Assembly (NCBI GenBank): GCA_943330705.2
Contig: CALQIT020000007.1
Span: 1 to 64,000, forward strand
DNA length: 64,000 nucleotides
DNA from: Streptomyces griseus
Lineage (GTDB): Bacteria; Bdellovibrionota; Bdellovibrionia; Bdellovibrionales; Bdellovibrionaceae
Direction of reading: 5' to 3'
Of this stretch, positions 39,273 through 47,900 are shown piece after piece (position 1 is the stretch's first letter; each line of letters starts with the position of its first letter). A model generated the notes under the pieces. It had not been told where the DNA came from. It saw only the letters and a program-made list of their open reading frames with translations, and searched no databases. The position numbers were made by a program, and so were the translations under genes.

Positions 39273-40407
39273 GGTGCCCTCAAAAAAATATATTCATGAG
39301 CTAAGGAACTGGCCTCAATTCACTTGGGATCAAGCTCAGTTAACTGAGAAGTTAGCCTCGGTTCGCTATCTTCAGGGGCGACTGATTGGGCGCATGGAGA
39401 GCCTAGGGTTCGCATTGCAAGAGGAGGCCGTACTTCAAGCTTTGACCGAAGAAGTTGTTAAAACGAGTGAGATTGAAGGCGAGACCTTAAACCGAGAGCA
39501 GGTCCGATCTTCTGTTGCAAGAAAACTCGGCTTAGATGTGGCGGGCCTAGTGCCCGTGCCACGAGATGTCGATGGCATCGTTGAGTTAATGATTGATGCA
39601 ACTCAGAACTTTAGAAAGCCGCTTACACAGGAAAGGCTTTTCGGTTGGCATGCAGCCCTTTTTCCCAATGGACGAAGCGGAATGACCAAAATAAGAGTGG
39701 CGGCATGGCGTGATGATAGTCATGGACCGATGCAAGTCGTATCAGGGCCGATAGGTAAAGAGAACGTTCATTTTGAGGCCCCTGTTGCGAAGAGGCTAAA
39801 CTCAGAAATGAAGTCTTTTTTAAAGTGGTTCAACGCCAAAGAGTCTGAATATGATCTTGTCGTGAAGGCCGCCGTGTCACATTTTTATTTTGTGACAATT
39901 CATCCTTTTGAAGATGGAAATGGGCGTGTTGCGCGAGCCATTGCCGATATGATGTTGACCGCTTCTGAAAATACCCCTCAACGATTTTACAGCTTGTCTT
40001 CTCAGATCAGCTCTGAGCGTAAAAGTTATTATGAAATTTTAGAGCGTACACAAAAAGGAAATCTCGATATTACCGAATGGCTTTCGTGGTTTTTAGATTG
40101 TCTGGGCCGGGCAATTCAAGGCTCGGAAAAAAATTTGGCTGTCGTCTTGGCCAAAGCTTTATTCTGGAAAAAACATGCGGGAAAAAAATTTAACGATCGA
40201 CAGAAAAAAATCATCAATCGAATGCTCGACGGCTTTGAAGGTAAACTGACCTCTTCCAAGTGGGCGAAGATCGGTAAGTGCTCTCAAGATACGGCTTCGC
40301 GTGATATCGAAGATTTAATTCAACGAAAAATTCTGCGGAAAAATCCAGAAGGCGGTCGCAGTACCAGCTATTCGCTCTGGATTAAATTAGAAACCGTAAA
40401 GGACTGA
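39271..40407 (+). CDS. Fic-family protein (AMP transferase type) with N-terminal autoinhibitory motif
   Basis: 378 residues. The Fic core is unmistakable: HPFEDGNGRVAR (catalytic His, metal and phosphate ligands) at about 211-222. An N-terminal domain (about 1-110) of the type usually paired with Fic carries the class II inhibitory motif TSEIEGE at about 69-75. The C-terminal ~80 residues look like a winged helix (SKWAKIGKCSQDTASRDIED...GRSTSYSLW). Fic proteins transfer AMP or related groups to target proteins and are held inactive by the TxxxEG glutamate. It is on the plus strand amid minus-strand genes, with palindromes over its start, suggesting an acquired, self-regulated cassette. Confidence 0.93.
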   Translation: MVPSKKYIHELRNWPQFTWDQAQLTEKLASVRYLQGRLIGRMESLGFALQEEAVLQALTEEVVKTSEIEGETLNREQVRSSVARKLGLDVAGLVPVPRDVDGIVELMIDATQNFRKPLTQERLFGWHAALFPNGRSGMTKIRVAAWRDDSHGPMQVVSGPIGKENVHFEAPVAKRLNSEMKSFLKWFNAKESEYDLVVKAAVSHFYFVTIHPFEDGNGRVARAIADMMLTASENTPQRFYSLSSQISSERKSYYEILERTQKGNLDITEWLSWFLDCLGRAIQGSEKNLAVVLAKALFWKKHAGKKFNDRQKKIINRMLDGFEGKLTSSKWAKIGKCSQDTASRDIEDLIQRKILRKNPEGGRSTSYSLWIKLETVKD

Positions 40408-40489
40408 TTCGCCGAGAGTTTAAGAGACCTGTGGCGCCTGTGTGATCTCGCTGCCACTTCTTCGCGCCCTTGCAGCCAGGTCGCCCAAG

Positions 40490-41338
40490 TCAGCGCCCAA
40501 CAAATTTAGAATAGTATTTCGAATCGACCAAAGCTGTACGATATGATTTCAAAAAATCAGCTTTACCGGGAACGTCAGGCGGCCAGACCTGATCCACCAG
40601 CTTAAAAGCGAGATTCTCATTGCCGGTAAAGATCAGGTCGGTCATTGCTTGAATGAACGGAGATGGGGGCCATTCCGGATCGCTATGTTTTCGCAACAAT
40701 TTGCGCCATCGCGGGATTTTCGCGTTGAGCGCTTTCAATCGGGCGGGTTTCTTCATTAGTTCAGGCGCAACCAAATAATGGTTGTTCACATATCTTAAAA
40801 CCACGTCTGCTTTCGCAGAATAGGCAAAACTTGAAAAAAGATAAGCCAGAAAATCATCAAGAAGACGGATCTCCGGTATTCCGTCGTGGTCGAGATCGAC
40901 GATTTCCAGGTCGTAGTTGCCTCCATATATCTCATCTATTTTCCTGAACTCGCCCCTCACATCAAAAATCAAAAGCGAGTTGCAACAATGCGCTCCTCCG
41001 GTCCATTTGGAAACAACCAGTTGGGCGCCATGTCCCGTTAAACTCATTAGGAAGTGCTTGTGGTGACCATCCCAATCGCTTCCAAGAGAATAGTGACTAT
41101 CGATGCCTTCCTCTCGATAAACGATTTGACCTTGTCTGAAAATTTCGAGCCGCTGACATATTTGCGCACCGTCATGTGAGATTCTGATGCGATAATCTCC
41201 GGCCTTTTTTTCGACTATTCTTTCGATATCTTTTGAGCACAAATCGGACTCATCGGCCTCGCTTGCGAGAGCCGATTGCGGAAAGCTAAGGGTAAAGACT
41301 CCGAAGATGATGGCGAGCAGAGCTACTTTTTTCCACAT
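40490..41338 (-). CDS. Exported protein of unknown function
   Basis: 282 residues with a signal peptide (WKKVALLAIIFGVFTLSF...ALA-S). The mature part has cysteines (LCSKD, QICQRLE, GAHCCNS) and a segment of the FG-GAP/VCBS sort (LEIVDLDHDGIPEIRLLDD). Such proteins occur in many Gram-negative genomes without known function. A periplasmic or surface role is likely. It stands alone between fic and the small membrane gene. Confidence 0.75.
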   Translation of the reverse strand: MWKKVALLAIIFGVFTLSFPQSALASEADESDLCSKDIERIVEKKAGDYRIRISHDGAQICQRLEIFRQGQIVYREEGIDSHYSLGSDWDGHHKHFLMSLTGHGAQLVVSKWTGGAHCCNSLLIFDVRGEFRKIDEIYGGNYDLEIVDLDHDGIPEIRLLDDFLAYLFSSFAYSAKADVVLRYVNNHYLVAPELMKKPARLKALNAKIPRWRKLLRKHSDPEWPPSPFIQAMTDLIFTGNENLAFKLVDQVWPPDVPGKADFLKSYRTALVDSKYYSKFVGR

Positions 41339-41451
41339 TTCCGAAGGTCCTCGTATCTTTTTTCAAAGTTTTTCATAATACTTCGGGATGGGTTATTACT
41401 TGATGCTCACCATAGGGGCAGGCTCGCCAGAGGTGAAGGGAAGTGTTTGCC

Positions 41452-41574
41452 ATGGGAGAAGGTTTCGATTTCTTCCTGAAGTTTCGAACCTGTTTTTTTG
41501 TCGGGTTTTTCTTTTTCGCCATATTAGGCCTCTTTGCCAAGAGAGTGACGATCGTCAAAAAAATAAAAATTTGA
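41452..41574 (+). CDS. Possible 40-residue membrane protein
   Basis: Open frame starting ATG GGA GAA: an amphipathic N-terminus, one very hydrophobic helix (CFFVGFFFFAILGLF), and a basic C-terminal end (KRVTIVKKIKI), the usual make-up of a small inner-membrane protein with its tail inside. A weak AAGGGA lies ~12 bases upstream. It lies in the otherwise gene-free 41339-41646. The gene is tentative because short hydrophobic frames arise by chance. Confidence 0.35.
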   Translation: MGEGFDFFLKFRTCFFVGFFFFAILGLFAKRVTIVKKIKI

Positions 41575-41646
41575 AGACGAGAGCGAATAAAAATCCGTCG
41601 CTAACATATGTCCCCGTGAATGTTTAAGTCCCCATATTGAGGGGCG

Positions 41647-43125
41647 CTAAGGGATTTGTAACTGCACAACTTTTGGCGTGCCTGACATTTCAACAGAAAT
41701 ATTAGCCGTTCGACCATCAGCCGTGACGGCCTGAACATTGTAAGCACCTGTCTTTAAAACTTTAAAAAAGTTTCCCGCTGCGTTAGTTTGAAATGGCTTT
41801 TCGCCCTGCTTTTGTTGAATCGTCGCAATTTTAATTTGAGCAGCGACTGACTTTCCAGTGCGGGCGTCAAGCACCGTTAGCTTTAGCAAGTTCGCTGTAG
41901 AAAACTGAAGAAACTTTGCCCAGGCCGCACGGTGTTTAATCAAAGTTGGTTCGCGCAAAGAGTAATCGGGTTGAAATTCCTGATTCACTTCCATGGTCAG
42001 CGCCAATGAACCGAACTCAGAAAACATGTAGCTCATTGAATCGCCGTCAACCGGGTAAAGTAACTGCCACGGCGTTCCCGCTCGGTAGTTGCCGGAACCA
42101 GAATCGCTTGGCAAAGCCTTGGCCATCATGGTTGCGACACCAGCCACTAGCTCATTTTCGCCAGTGACGGCGCCCTCGCAGCTATATGGAAACAATACAA
42201 GCTCACTATACGAGTGATAAGAAAGCGAAGCCACCGGCCGCACCATTTGTCCTAGGCTTGATAGGGCTTTGGTTTCAGGTTCGCTACTGGCGCTGGCCCC
42301 GTGATAATCTTGCGCCCCCTTAGAGTTGGAGGACCCACCACAATTGCTCCATCGGTAAGAATAATTCCGGTTTAAATCGACGCCGAAAGCACTGCCGCTT
42401 TCCGCCCGTGCATTTTTTCGCCAATAGCTGTCTTGGGTCCACACAATATTATTGCCATCGACATTCAACATTGGAACAACCCAGATATTCCATTGATCAA
42501 GCATCGCCGTGACTTTTGGCGAAGCCTTTTGCGCCTTAGCCGTTAGTATGGATTCAGCAACGTCCATCACAATTTCAGAAGTCATAATTTCCCGGGCATG
42601 GTGCATTCCATCAAAAATGATAGACGGCTTTTCTAAATACTTAGGGTCTTGTGGATTCGGGGTTGTTGAAATCAGCATTGCTAAAATGGGCCGCCCTTGC
42701 AAGGAGGTCCCAATCTGCTCAATCCGGGTCAGCTGATTATACTGCGCCGCCAGCTGCCTTAGCTTTTGCTCCACTTTTTGTGAGGTCAGGTAACGTGAGT
42801 CGATGCCGGAGACTTCGACACCCACTTGCTTTTGTCCCTTGATAAAACCCTTTATATTTTTTGCCTTTAGCTTTTGCAATCCGGCATCATCTGTAATCAC
42901 TTCGATTTGACCGCGATCCCAGACATAGCCAGCGATATCGTATTCGTTATTTTTTAACCACCGCAAATTATCCAACATTTGGCTGGGCACCTGGGATTGA
43001 ATTTGAATAATAAAGCGATACATCTTTTTTCCATCGCGATTTGTTCGCACCGTTGATACGGCACTTGTCAGACCCGCAACCGCCAAGACCCCAGCTAACA
43101 AAATGAAACGTTTGAACACTTTCAT
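41647..43125 (-). CDS. Secreted zinc carboxypeptidase, M14 family
   Basis: About 492 residues from ATG 43125 (AGGGGGAATCC upstream; then a normal signal peptide FKRFILLAGVLAVAGLTSA). A propeptide-like part (~25-105) precedes the M14 domain: HAREIMTSE (zinc His and Glu, ~176-179), VDLNRNYSYRW, the third zinc His in SLSYHSYSELVLFPY, and the general-base Glu in LALTMEVNQE. The C-terminal ~75 residues form a transthyretin-like carboxypeptidase regulatory domain. Likely exported to digest peptides; in a predator it could act on prey proteins, which is inference. Confidence 0.93.
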   Translation of the reverse strand: MKVFKRFILLAGVLAVAGLTSAVSTVRTNRDGKKMYRFIIQIQSQVPSQMLDNLRWLKNNEYDIAGYVWDRGQIEVITDDAGLQKLKAKNIKGFIKGQKQVGVEVSGIDSRYLTSQKVEQKLRQLAAQYNQLTRIEQIGTSLQGRPILAMLISTTPNPQDPKYLEKPSIIFDGMHHAREIMTSEIVMDVAESILTAKAQKASPKVTAMLDQWNIWVVPMLNVDGNNIVWTQDSYWRKNARAESGSAFGVDLNRNYSYRWSNCGGSSNSKGAQDYHGASASSEPETKALSSLGQMVRPVASLSYHSYSELVLFPYSCEGAVTGENELVAGVATMMAKALPSDSGSGNYRAGTPWQLLYPVDGDSMSYMFSEFGSLALTMEVNQEFQPDYSLREPTLIKHRAAWAKFLQFSTANLLKLTVLDARTGKSVAAQIKIATIQQKQGEKPFQTNAAGNFFKVLKTGAYNVQAVTADGRTANISVEMSGTPKVVQLQIP

Positions 43126-43227
43126 GGATTCCCCCTGCAAGACAATGAGGGGAAATTGCAACTCGGGATAGATAGAAAAACAAGCAAAAACCACTGCGCC
43201 ATTGCTTTTAGGGCTTAGTTGGTCGAG

Positions 43228-44334
43228 CTATGCGGTCTTAACGAATTTGCTTTGCGGAAATGGTAAGTTATTATCAATGATCTCGTTCATAAAGCTGGGG
43301 ACTTCACCGGTGGCCTCGATTTGGCCTTCCAATTTTCCGTCGGTCTTGCGCAGCAATCGTGACATTGTAAAAATTGGCACAACGATGTAACTACCGTCGC
43401 TATTCTGACCGCGGACTTCCGATATTGCGGCAACTCTTCTCGAGCCATCCTGGAATCTTGAAATTTGCACGATCAACTCTACCGCAGACGCCACTTGGTA
43501 ACGAAGGGCCTTTTCACTAATTTTAGCATCGCCGCCTTGGGCTAGGGCCTCTAGGCGCACAATTGCATCTTCCGGGGAATTCGCATGCACCGTGCCCATG
43601 CAGCCCTTGTGGCCGGTATTCATTGCTTGGATCAATTCAAGGGCTTCGCTGGAGCGAACTTCGCCGACAATTATACGATCGGGCCGCAAGCGTAAGGAAC
43701 TCTTCAATAGGTCCTTCATGTTAACTTCGCCCTCGCCCTGCTGATTTGCCATTCTGGTTTCAAAACGAACGACATGCTCATAATTAATTGTTAACTCTGA
43801 AGAGTCCTCAATGATAATCAGTCTTTGACCCCGAGGTATTCGCGAACACAAAAGTGAAAGCAGTGTTGTCTTACCCGACCCCGTGCCGCCACTAACTAAA
43901 ATATTTTTTCCCAGAAACATGCAGATATCCAAAAACTGCGCACCATCAGACGAGATCGACCCCATCTTAATGTAATCTTTGAAGCTAACATTGGATTTTG
44001 TAAATTTGCGAATACTAACGGTGGTCCCATTACGGGCGCACGGAGGAATCACAACGGCAATTCGTGAACCGTCGGGCAAGCGCGCATCCAATCGTGGTTC
44101 GTTTTCATCAATTCGTCGGCCCACACTTTGGGCGATCGAAGTCACGGCTGCGCGCAGAGCGTCCTCGTCTTGGAATGCCGCGGCTGACTTGAAAAGCTTT
44201 CCGCCTTTTTCAATAAAAATCTCGGTTGGCCCATTGATTAAAATTTCTGAAACACTATCGTCTTCAAGCAAGGCAGCAACCGGGCCCAGATACTGACGTA
44301 TCGCCTGCTTAAAAACTCCGTCATTCTGTGACAT
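43228..44334 (-). CDS. CpaF/TadA-type secretion ATPase
   Basis: 368 residues from ATG 44334 (AAAGGG 6 bases upstream). VirB11/CpaF family: an N-terminal domain (EILINGPTEIFIEKGGKLFK, RIDENEPRLDARLPDGSRI), Walker A LVSGGTGSGKTTL (~152-164), Asp box IIIEDSSEL, His box (MGTVHANSPEDAIVRLE) and Walker B-like RPDRIIVGEVRSSEALELI. Such ATPases drive Flp/Tad pili or type IV-like secretion. No tad or pil gene is adjacent, so it is an orphan here; upstream partners are a cupredoxin-like and a 92-residue protein in the same run. Confidence 0.94.
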   Translation of the reverse strand: MSQNDGVFKQAIRQYLGPVAALLEDDSVSEILINGPTEIFIEKGGKLFKSAAAFQDEDALRAAVTSIAQSVGRRIDENEPRLDARLPDGSRIAVVIPPCARNGTTVSIRKFTKSNVSFKDYIKMGSISSDGAQFLDICMFLGKNILVSGGTGSGKTTLLSLLCSRIPRGQRLIIIEDSSELTINYEHVVRFETRMANQQGEGEVNMKDLLKSSLRLRPDRIIVGEVRSSEALELIQAMNTGHKGCMGTVHANSPEDAIVRLEALAQGGDAKISEKALRYQVASAVELIVQISRFQDGSRRVAAISEVRGQNSDGSYIVVPIFTMSRLLRKTDGKLEGQIEATGEVPSFMNEIIDNNLPFPQSKFVKTA

Positions 44335-44345
44335 CAATCACCCTT

Positions 44346-44855
44346 TCACTCAGAAGCTGGCTTGCGCTCGCTTTCGCTATAGACGATGATTCGGCCTTGC
44401 TTGGCAGTTTCAGGACATTGAAAAGAAAAAATTCCATCGGTTTTTGGCGAGATCATAAAACTTTTTGGTGCTCCAAAATAAGTCCCGTGATGCTCGGAAA
44501 ACGCGTCCAATATAAATGAGGTATTCTTTTCTTTGTCGTTGACGTTGACCACTAAGATTTTATAGGGCTGGCCCTTCTTTAGACGAATCGCCTCTGGAAC
44601 AAAGCCCTTTTCGGTATTAAGAATAACGATCTCTTGGGTCGGCTCGGTCACTTGGAAATAGTTGCCAAGTAGTTCTTCGTCTTTTTTTTGCGGCTGATCT
44701 ATTATATTGGCTGGCAGTCGCAAAGACTTAAGTTCTTTCTGCCGACGCGAAATATCCACCTGCCAAGCTTTGACATGGACATGAGTAAAAAAAGTCAGAG
44801 CAAAAACAACAAATCTAATGAAGTTCCGAACGGTCTTGGAATTCTGCGAATTCAC
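44346..44855 (-). CDS. Exported cupredoxin-like protein
   Basis: About 169 residues from GTG 44855, chosen since GGAGG sits 6 bases upstream. A signal peptide (RNFIRFVVFALTFFTHVHVKA) is followed by a linker and a beta-rich domain (VTEPTQEIVILNTEKGFVPE ... IVYSES) typical of cupredoxin_1 proteins. Candidate copper ligands His-His (SEHHGTYFG) and Cys (FSFQCPET) are present, but the usual His/Met next to Cys is missing, so metal binding is doubtful. The 5' end overlaps the 92-residue gene by 41 bases; the stop is 11 bases before the cpaF-like gene. Confidence 0.75.
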   Translation of the reverse strand: MNSQNSKTVRNFIRFVVFALTFFTHVHVKAWQVDISRRQKELKSLRLPANIIDQPQKKDEELLGNYFQVTEPTQEIVILNTEKGFVPEAIRLKKGQPYKILVVNVNDKEKNTSFILDAFSEHHGTYFGAPKSFMISPKTDGIFSFQCPETAKQGRIIVYSESERKPASE

Positions 44856-45093
44856 GGGCCACCTCCAAGGCAATAAAGCTGAGCCTCTTTTTATCCAATG
44901 CTTTCAGGCGCATTAATAATTCCTGGTAGTCACCACTGCAGCTATTCACCACATTCACAGCATCTTCCAATGCTGCCGGGTCACGAACGATCTCGTCGTT
45001 CACTTCAGACCAATCCATTTTTAGAACAGGATCAATAACTCCCATGGCATATAAAGCATCAAAGATAACTTGCAAATTTCCTTGGATAAACAT
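44815..45093 (-). CDS. Small helical protein, unknown
   Basis: 92 residues, acidic and helical (LEDAVNVVNSCSGDYQELLM, LKALDKKRLSFIALEVAREF), no signal peptide. AAGGGG lies 7-8 bases before the ATG. It opens the run towards the cupredoxin-like gene and the CpaF-like ATPase and overlaps the former. No family recognised. Confidence 0.65.
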   Translation of the reverse strand: MFIQGNLQVIFDALYAMGVIDPVLKMDWSEVNDEIVRDPAALEDAVNVVNSCSGDYQELLMRLKALDKKRLSFIALEVAREFAEFQDRSELH

Positions 45094-45288
45094 GATGTTC
45101 CCCTTCGCTATTTCCTCTTCGGAGTTAAGGGGGAATTCCTTGAGTCAAAATGAGGCGCTTCACCTTGGCAGTCCAAAATCTGGACAACTGTCTAGAGGCT
45201 TTTTGACATCTCAACCGCCAACACGAAACAGAGCCGACTTGGAAGGTGTAGTTTAATGATACCTGTGTCTTTTTAATATCTTACAACA

Positions 45289-45313
45289 TGGCACGAGAGT
45301 TGTTAGGTATAAT
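45289..45313 (+). promoter_or_regulatory. Candidate sigma-54 promoter with overlapping TATAAT box before the lytic transglycosylase
   Basis: TGGCACGAGAGTTGTT at 45289-45304 agrees with TGGCAC-N5-TTGC except for GT in place of GC at -12. TATAAT follows at 45308-45313, but no matching -35 hexamer sits at 17 bases. The gene starts at 45341 with AGGAGG. The whole gap 45094-45340 contains no other gene. Confidence 0.4.
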
Positions 45314-45340
45314 AGGCAGAAGCAATCATGAGGAGGACCC

Positions 45341-46054
45341 ATGACCTCATTACAACTTAAATACCTAGCCCTGGTCGGCCTTGCTGCCGTCGCGTTGCTT
45401 TATCAAAACTTTACCTTTTCTGCAGCCTGGGAGGGTCCACCTACGCCAAAAATCCAGGAAAAGTCCCGCAAGGCCCACGCCAAAGAACTGCTTGGAGTTG
45501 CTTATAAGGGCTCATGGGCCCAGCAGGCCGAAAGTCTTTCTTCACTGAACTTGGCGATCCAAGCCGAACTTGAAAGTCAGCTGCCAGCCATTTACAAATC
45601 TCAATCCAAGAAAGTTGCGGCTGCCATTATCTCTGAGGCCTCGTTCTATAAAATGGACCCGGTTTTTGTACTGGCCATGATTAAAACAGAAAGCCGATTC
45701 AACCCAGAAGTAATCGGGCGCCACGGGGAAATTGGCCTGATGCAAATCAAGCCTCGCACGGCAGCCTGGATCGCCAAAAAAACTGGAATTCCGTGGTATG
45801 GAAAGCAAACCTTGCACAACATGGTTGATAACGTCCGACTGGGGCTTGCCTATATGAATTACCTGCGCACTAGCTTTACCAAACGACCGTCACGATACGT
45901 TAACGCCTACAATATGGGATCGCATAATGTTCGGCGATTGCTGGCCTCTGAATCGACACCACGAATCTATTCCGATCGCATTCTGACAAATTACATCCAT
46001 ATCTATTCACGCTTAATCCGCAACCAATCCAACGTGATGATTTCGATGAACTAA
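45341..46054 (+). CDS. Lytic transglycosylase, SLT family
   Basis: 237 residues. An N-terminal hydrophobic segment (YLALVGLAAVALLYQNFTFSA) serves as signal or anchor. The transglycosylase domain (about 90-225) shows the catalytic Glu in IKTESRFNPEV, GEIGLMQIKPRTA, LGLAYMNYLR and AYNMGSHNVRR. It would cleave peptidoglycan glycan strands with anhydro-muramyl ends. AGGAGGACCC precedes the ATG. Predatory bacteria use such enzymes on prey walls as well as their own; the function here cannot be told. Confidence 0.93.
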   Translation: MTSLQLKYLALVGLAAVALLYQNFTFSAAWEGPPTPKIQEKSRKAHAKELLGVAYKGSWAQQAESLSSLNLAIQAELESQLPAIYKSQSKKVAAAIISEASFYKMDPVFVLAMIKTESRFNPEVIGRHGEIGLMQIKPRTAAWIAKKTGIPWYGKQTLHNMVDNVRLGLAYMNYLRTSFTKRPSRYVNAYNMGSHNVRRLLASESTPRIYSDRILTNYIHIYSRLIRNQSNVMISMN

Positions 46055-46092
46055 GCCCTGCGGCCCACAGCTGGGCCGCGACCATCTTGATT

Positions 46093-46224
46093 TTCTGGAC
46101 TGATTTCTGGACTGATTTCTGGACTGATTTCTGGACTGATTTCTGGACTGATTTCTGGACTGATTTCTGGACTGATTTTTGGACTGTTTTTTGGACTGCC
46201 TTTTGGACTGCCTTTTGGGCAGCT
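46093..46224. repeat. 12-bp tandem repeat array, seven perfect and four degenerate copies
   Basis: TTCTGGACTGAT repeats perfectly seven times from 46093 to 46176, then decays through TTTTGGACTGTT, two copies of TTTTGGACTGCC, and TTTTGGGCAGCT to 46224. It lies between the ends of two converging genes (46054 and 46243). On the minus strand one frame reads Val-Gln-Lys-Ser units; on the plus strand Phe-Trp-Thr-Asp. Confidence 0.95.
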
Positions 46225-46242
46225 TTCAGCGTACTTGTGCAG

Positions 46243-46812
46243 CTATTTTTTTTCTTGGTGAGCCAACAATATCTTCTCGGCGACTTCGGACGGCGAAGGT
46301 GCTTTTTTCATCATGCGCAGGGTTCTTTCTTTAGCTGCCTCTTTACTCACAATGATGTCCGCGTCGCGAATTTGCTTCAATAGATTTTTCTCAAACTCGT
46401 TCTCCGCCGCATTTTGCAACAGCTCAGTGATCATATTATCCAGAAAAATCAAATAGGTTAACTGCGCAGCCGATTTAAATTGCTTCGGATTCTTTAAACA
46501 CTGTAAGGACTCTGTCGTCAGGTCCTTAAGGGCTTTTTCCCAGGATTCCTGATCATCCAGCTCGGCGCGCAGTGGGCTAAGAATTTTTTCAATCATGCCG
46601 TCCGTGTTTGGCCTAGAAAAGACAGCTTGAAGAGCCTCTTTCAGTGGCACCACTTTATTTCCCTTTGCGTGCCGGGATTCTTTGATTTTGCTTTGAACAA
46701 TCTTATTAATTTGCTCGAGATCCTTAGTAATCAGGTCAGAGAACGAGAAAAGAAGTCCAGCTTGAGCAGACAGTCCGAAGGAAAACGCCAAGACAAATAG
46801 AACCAGTCGCAC
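46243..46812 (-). CDS. Exported helical protein, unknown
   Basis: 189 residues. GTG start at 46812 with AGGAGG 5 bases upstream. Signal peptide VLFVLAFSFGLSAQA-G, then an all-helical, charged protein with little Cys or aromatic content. The last codons include an A8 run directly before the stop. A one-base slip there would extend the reading frame into the VQKS repeats of the adjoining array. Function not recognised; periplasmic. Confidence 0.75.
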   Translation of the reverse strand: MRLVLFVLAFSFGLSAQAGLLFSFSDLITKDLEQINKIVQSKIKESRHAKGNKVVPLKEALQAVFSRPNTDGMIEKILSPLRAELDDQESWEKALKDLTTESLQCLKNPKQFKSAAQLTYLIFLDNMITELLQNAAENEFEKNLLKQIRDADIIVSKEAAKERTLRMMKKAPSPSEVAEKILLAHQEKK

Positions 46813-47045
46813 CAGAGCCTCCTATTTAGAAAGATATTGTCTCTTGTGATTAGGGTTAGCGCCAGATCAGGAATAACTTTGCAACTTGTAGCTGTCCAAA
46901 GGGCTGGGTCGGACATGATGACTCCCCTGATCATCCTCGACCAACAGCGGTATTTACATTTTCTTCCCTAGAACCAAAGTCTTATGTCAGACTTAGAGGA
47001 CTTTAAAACTAACATTTTTATAAAAACATCTTCAGGAGGATGAAA

Positions 47046-47828
47046 TTGAAAACACTAATTATGGTACTTGCGGGACTTGGTTTTATGATTACGAGCTGTG
47101 CACCGACAGCAAAACAAATTAAAGAGGCCATCGAAAAAGATCCAAGCATCGTTTTTGTGGCGATCGAAAAGGATCCAGAAAAATTCATTGAAGTCGTTAA
47201 CAAAGCGGCTCGTGAAGCACAAATGAAGGGTCAAGCAAAGTCGCAAGAAGATGAAGGCAAAAAAAGAGACGAAGAATTTAAAAATCCTTTAAAACCTGAA
47301 CTTGAAAGTGGCCGAGCGTCGCTTGGACCAGCTGACGCAAAAGTTACCATTGTTGAGTATTCTGATTTTGAATGCCCCTACTGCACTAAGGGATACAAAA
47401 CAATTAAAGAAGTATTACAGGCTTACCCAAATCAAGTTCGCGTGATCTTCAAGCACTTGCCTTTGGACTTCCACCCAAAAGCGCTGCCAGCAGCGAAGTA
47501 TTTCGAAGCCATTGCTAAACAGGGTGCAGAAAAAGCTTACAAATTTCATGACCTTGTTTTCGAAAGCCAAGACAAGCTAAGAGAAAAAGGCGAAGTTTTC
47601 TTGAAAGAGGCGGCTAAAAAAGCAGGCGCTGACATGAAAAAAGTTGAAAAAGACATAGCCAGCCCCGAAGTTGCTGCTCAGGTCAGCAAAGACACTGCCG
47701 AAGCGCAAAAATTCGGTATGTCCGGTACGCCTGGTTTTCTGATCAACGGAGTTTCTCTGCGTGGTGCTTATCCGTTTTCTGAATTCAAATCGATCATTGA
47801 TCGACATCTTGGAACGACTGCTAAATAG
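47046..47828 (+). CDS. DsbA-like thioredoxin-fold lipoprotein
   Basis: About 260 residues. Lipoprotein signal (LIMVLAGLGFMITSC, lipid Cys ~18), a Lys/Glu-rich helical linker (about 19-90), then a thioredoxin_4/DsbA domain (EYSDFECPYCTKGY with the CPYC active site, FKHLPLDFHPKALPAA, MSGTPGFLING with cis-Pro). Expected role: disulfide formation or isomerisation in the periplasm. Start choice: AGGAGG at 47034-47039 abuts the ATG at 47040, too close, whereas the in-frame TTG at 47046 has a 6-base gap; the ATG would add two residues. Confidence 0.9.
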   Translation: MKTLIMVLAGLGFMITSCAPTAKQIKEAIEKDPSIVFVAIEKDPEKFIEVVNKAAREAQMKGQAKSQEDEGKKRDEEFKNPLKPELESGRASLGPADAKVTIVEYSDFECPYCTKGYKTIKEVLQAYPNQVRVIFKHLPLDFHPKALPAAKYFEAIAKQGAEKAYKFHDLVFESQDKLREKGEVFLKEAAKKAGADMKKVEKDIASPEVAAQVSKDTAEAQKFGMSGTPGFLINGVSLRGAYPFSEFKSIIDRHLGTTAK

Positions 47829-47849
47829 TCTTTTCATTCGGACAAATAA

Positions 47850-47882
47850 AAAAACCCAGCTTCGCAAAAGCTGGGTTTTTTT
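47850..47882. terminator. Rho-independent terminator
   Basis: AAAACCCAGCTT, a four-base loop (CGCA) and AAAGCTGGGTTTT form a stem with the T run following on the plus strand and an A run preceding it, so it can act in both directions. It lies between the converging ends of the DsbA-like gene (47828) and the SPFH gene (47901). Confidence 0.9.
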
Positions 47883-47900
47883 GTGTCTAACACGATTTTC

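Noticed and set aside
46087-46383. Plus-strand open frame with Phe-Trp-Thr-Asp repeats
   Set aside because: It is produced by the 12-bp array and then runs antisense through the 46243-46812 gene; no ribosome-binding site.
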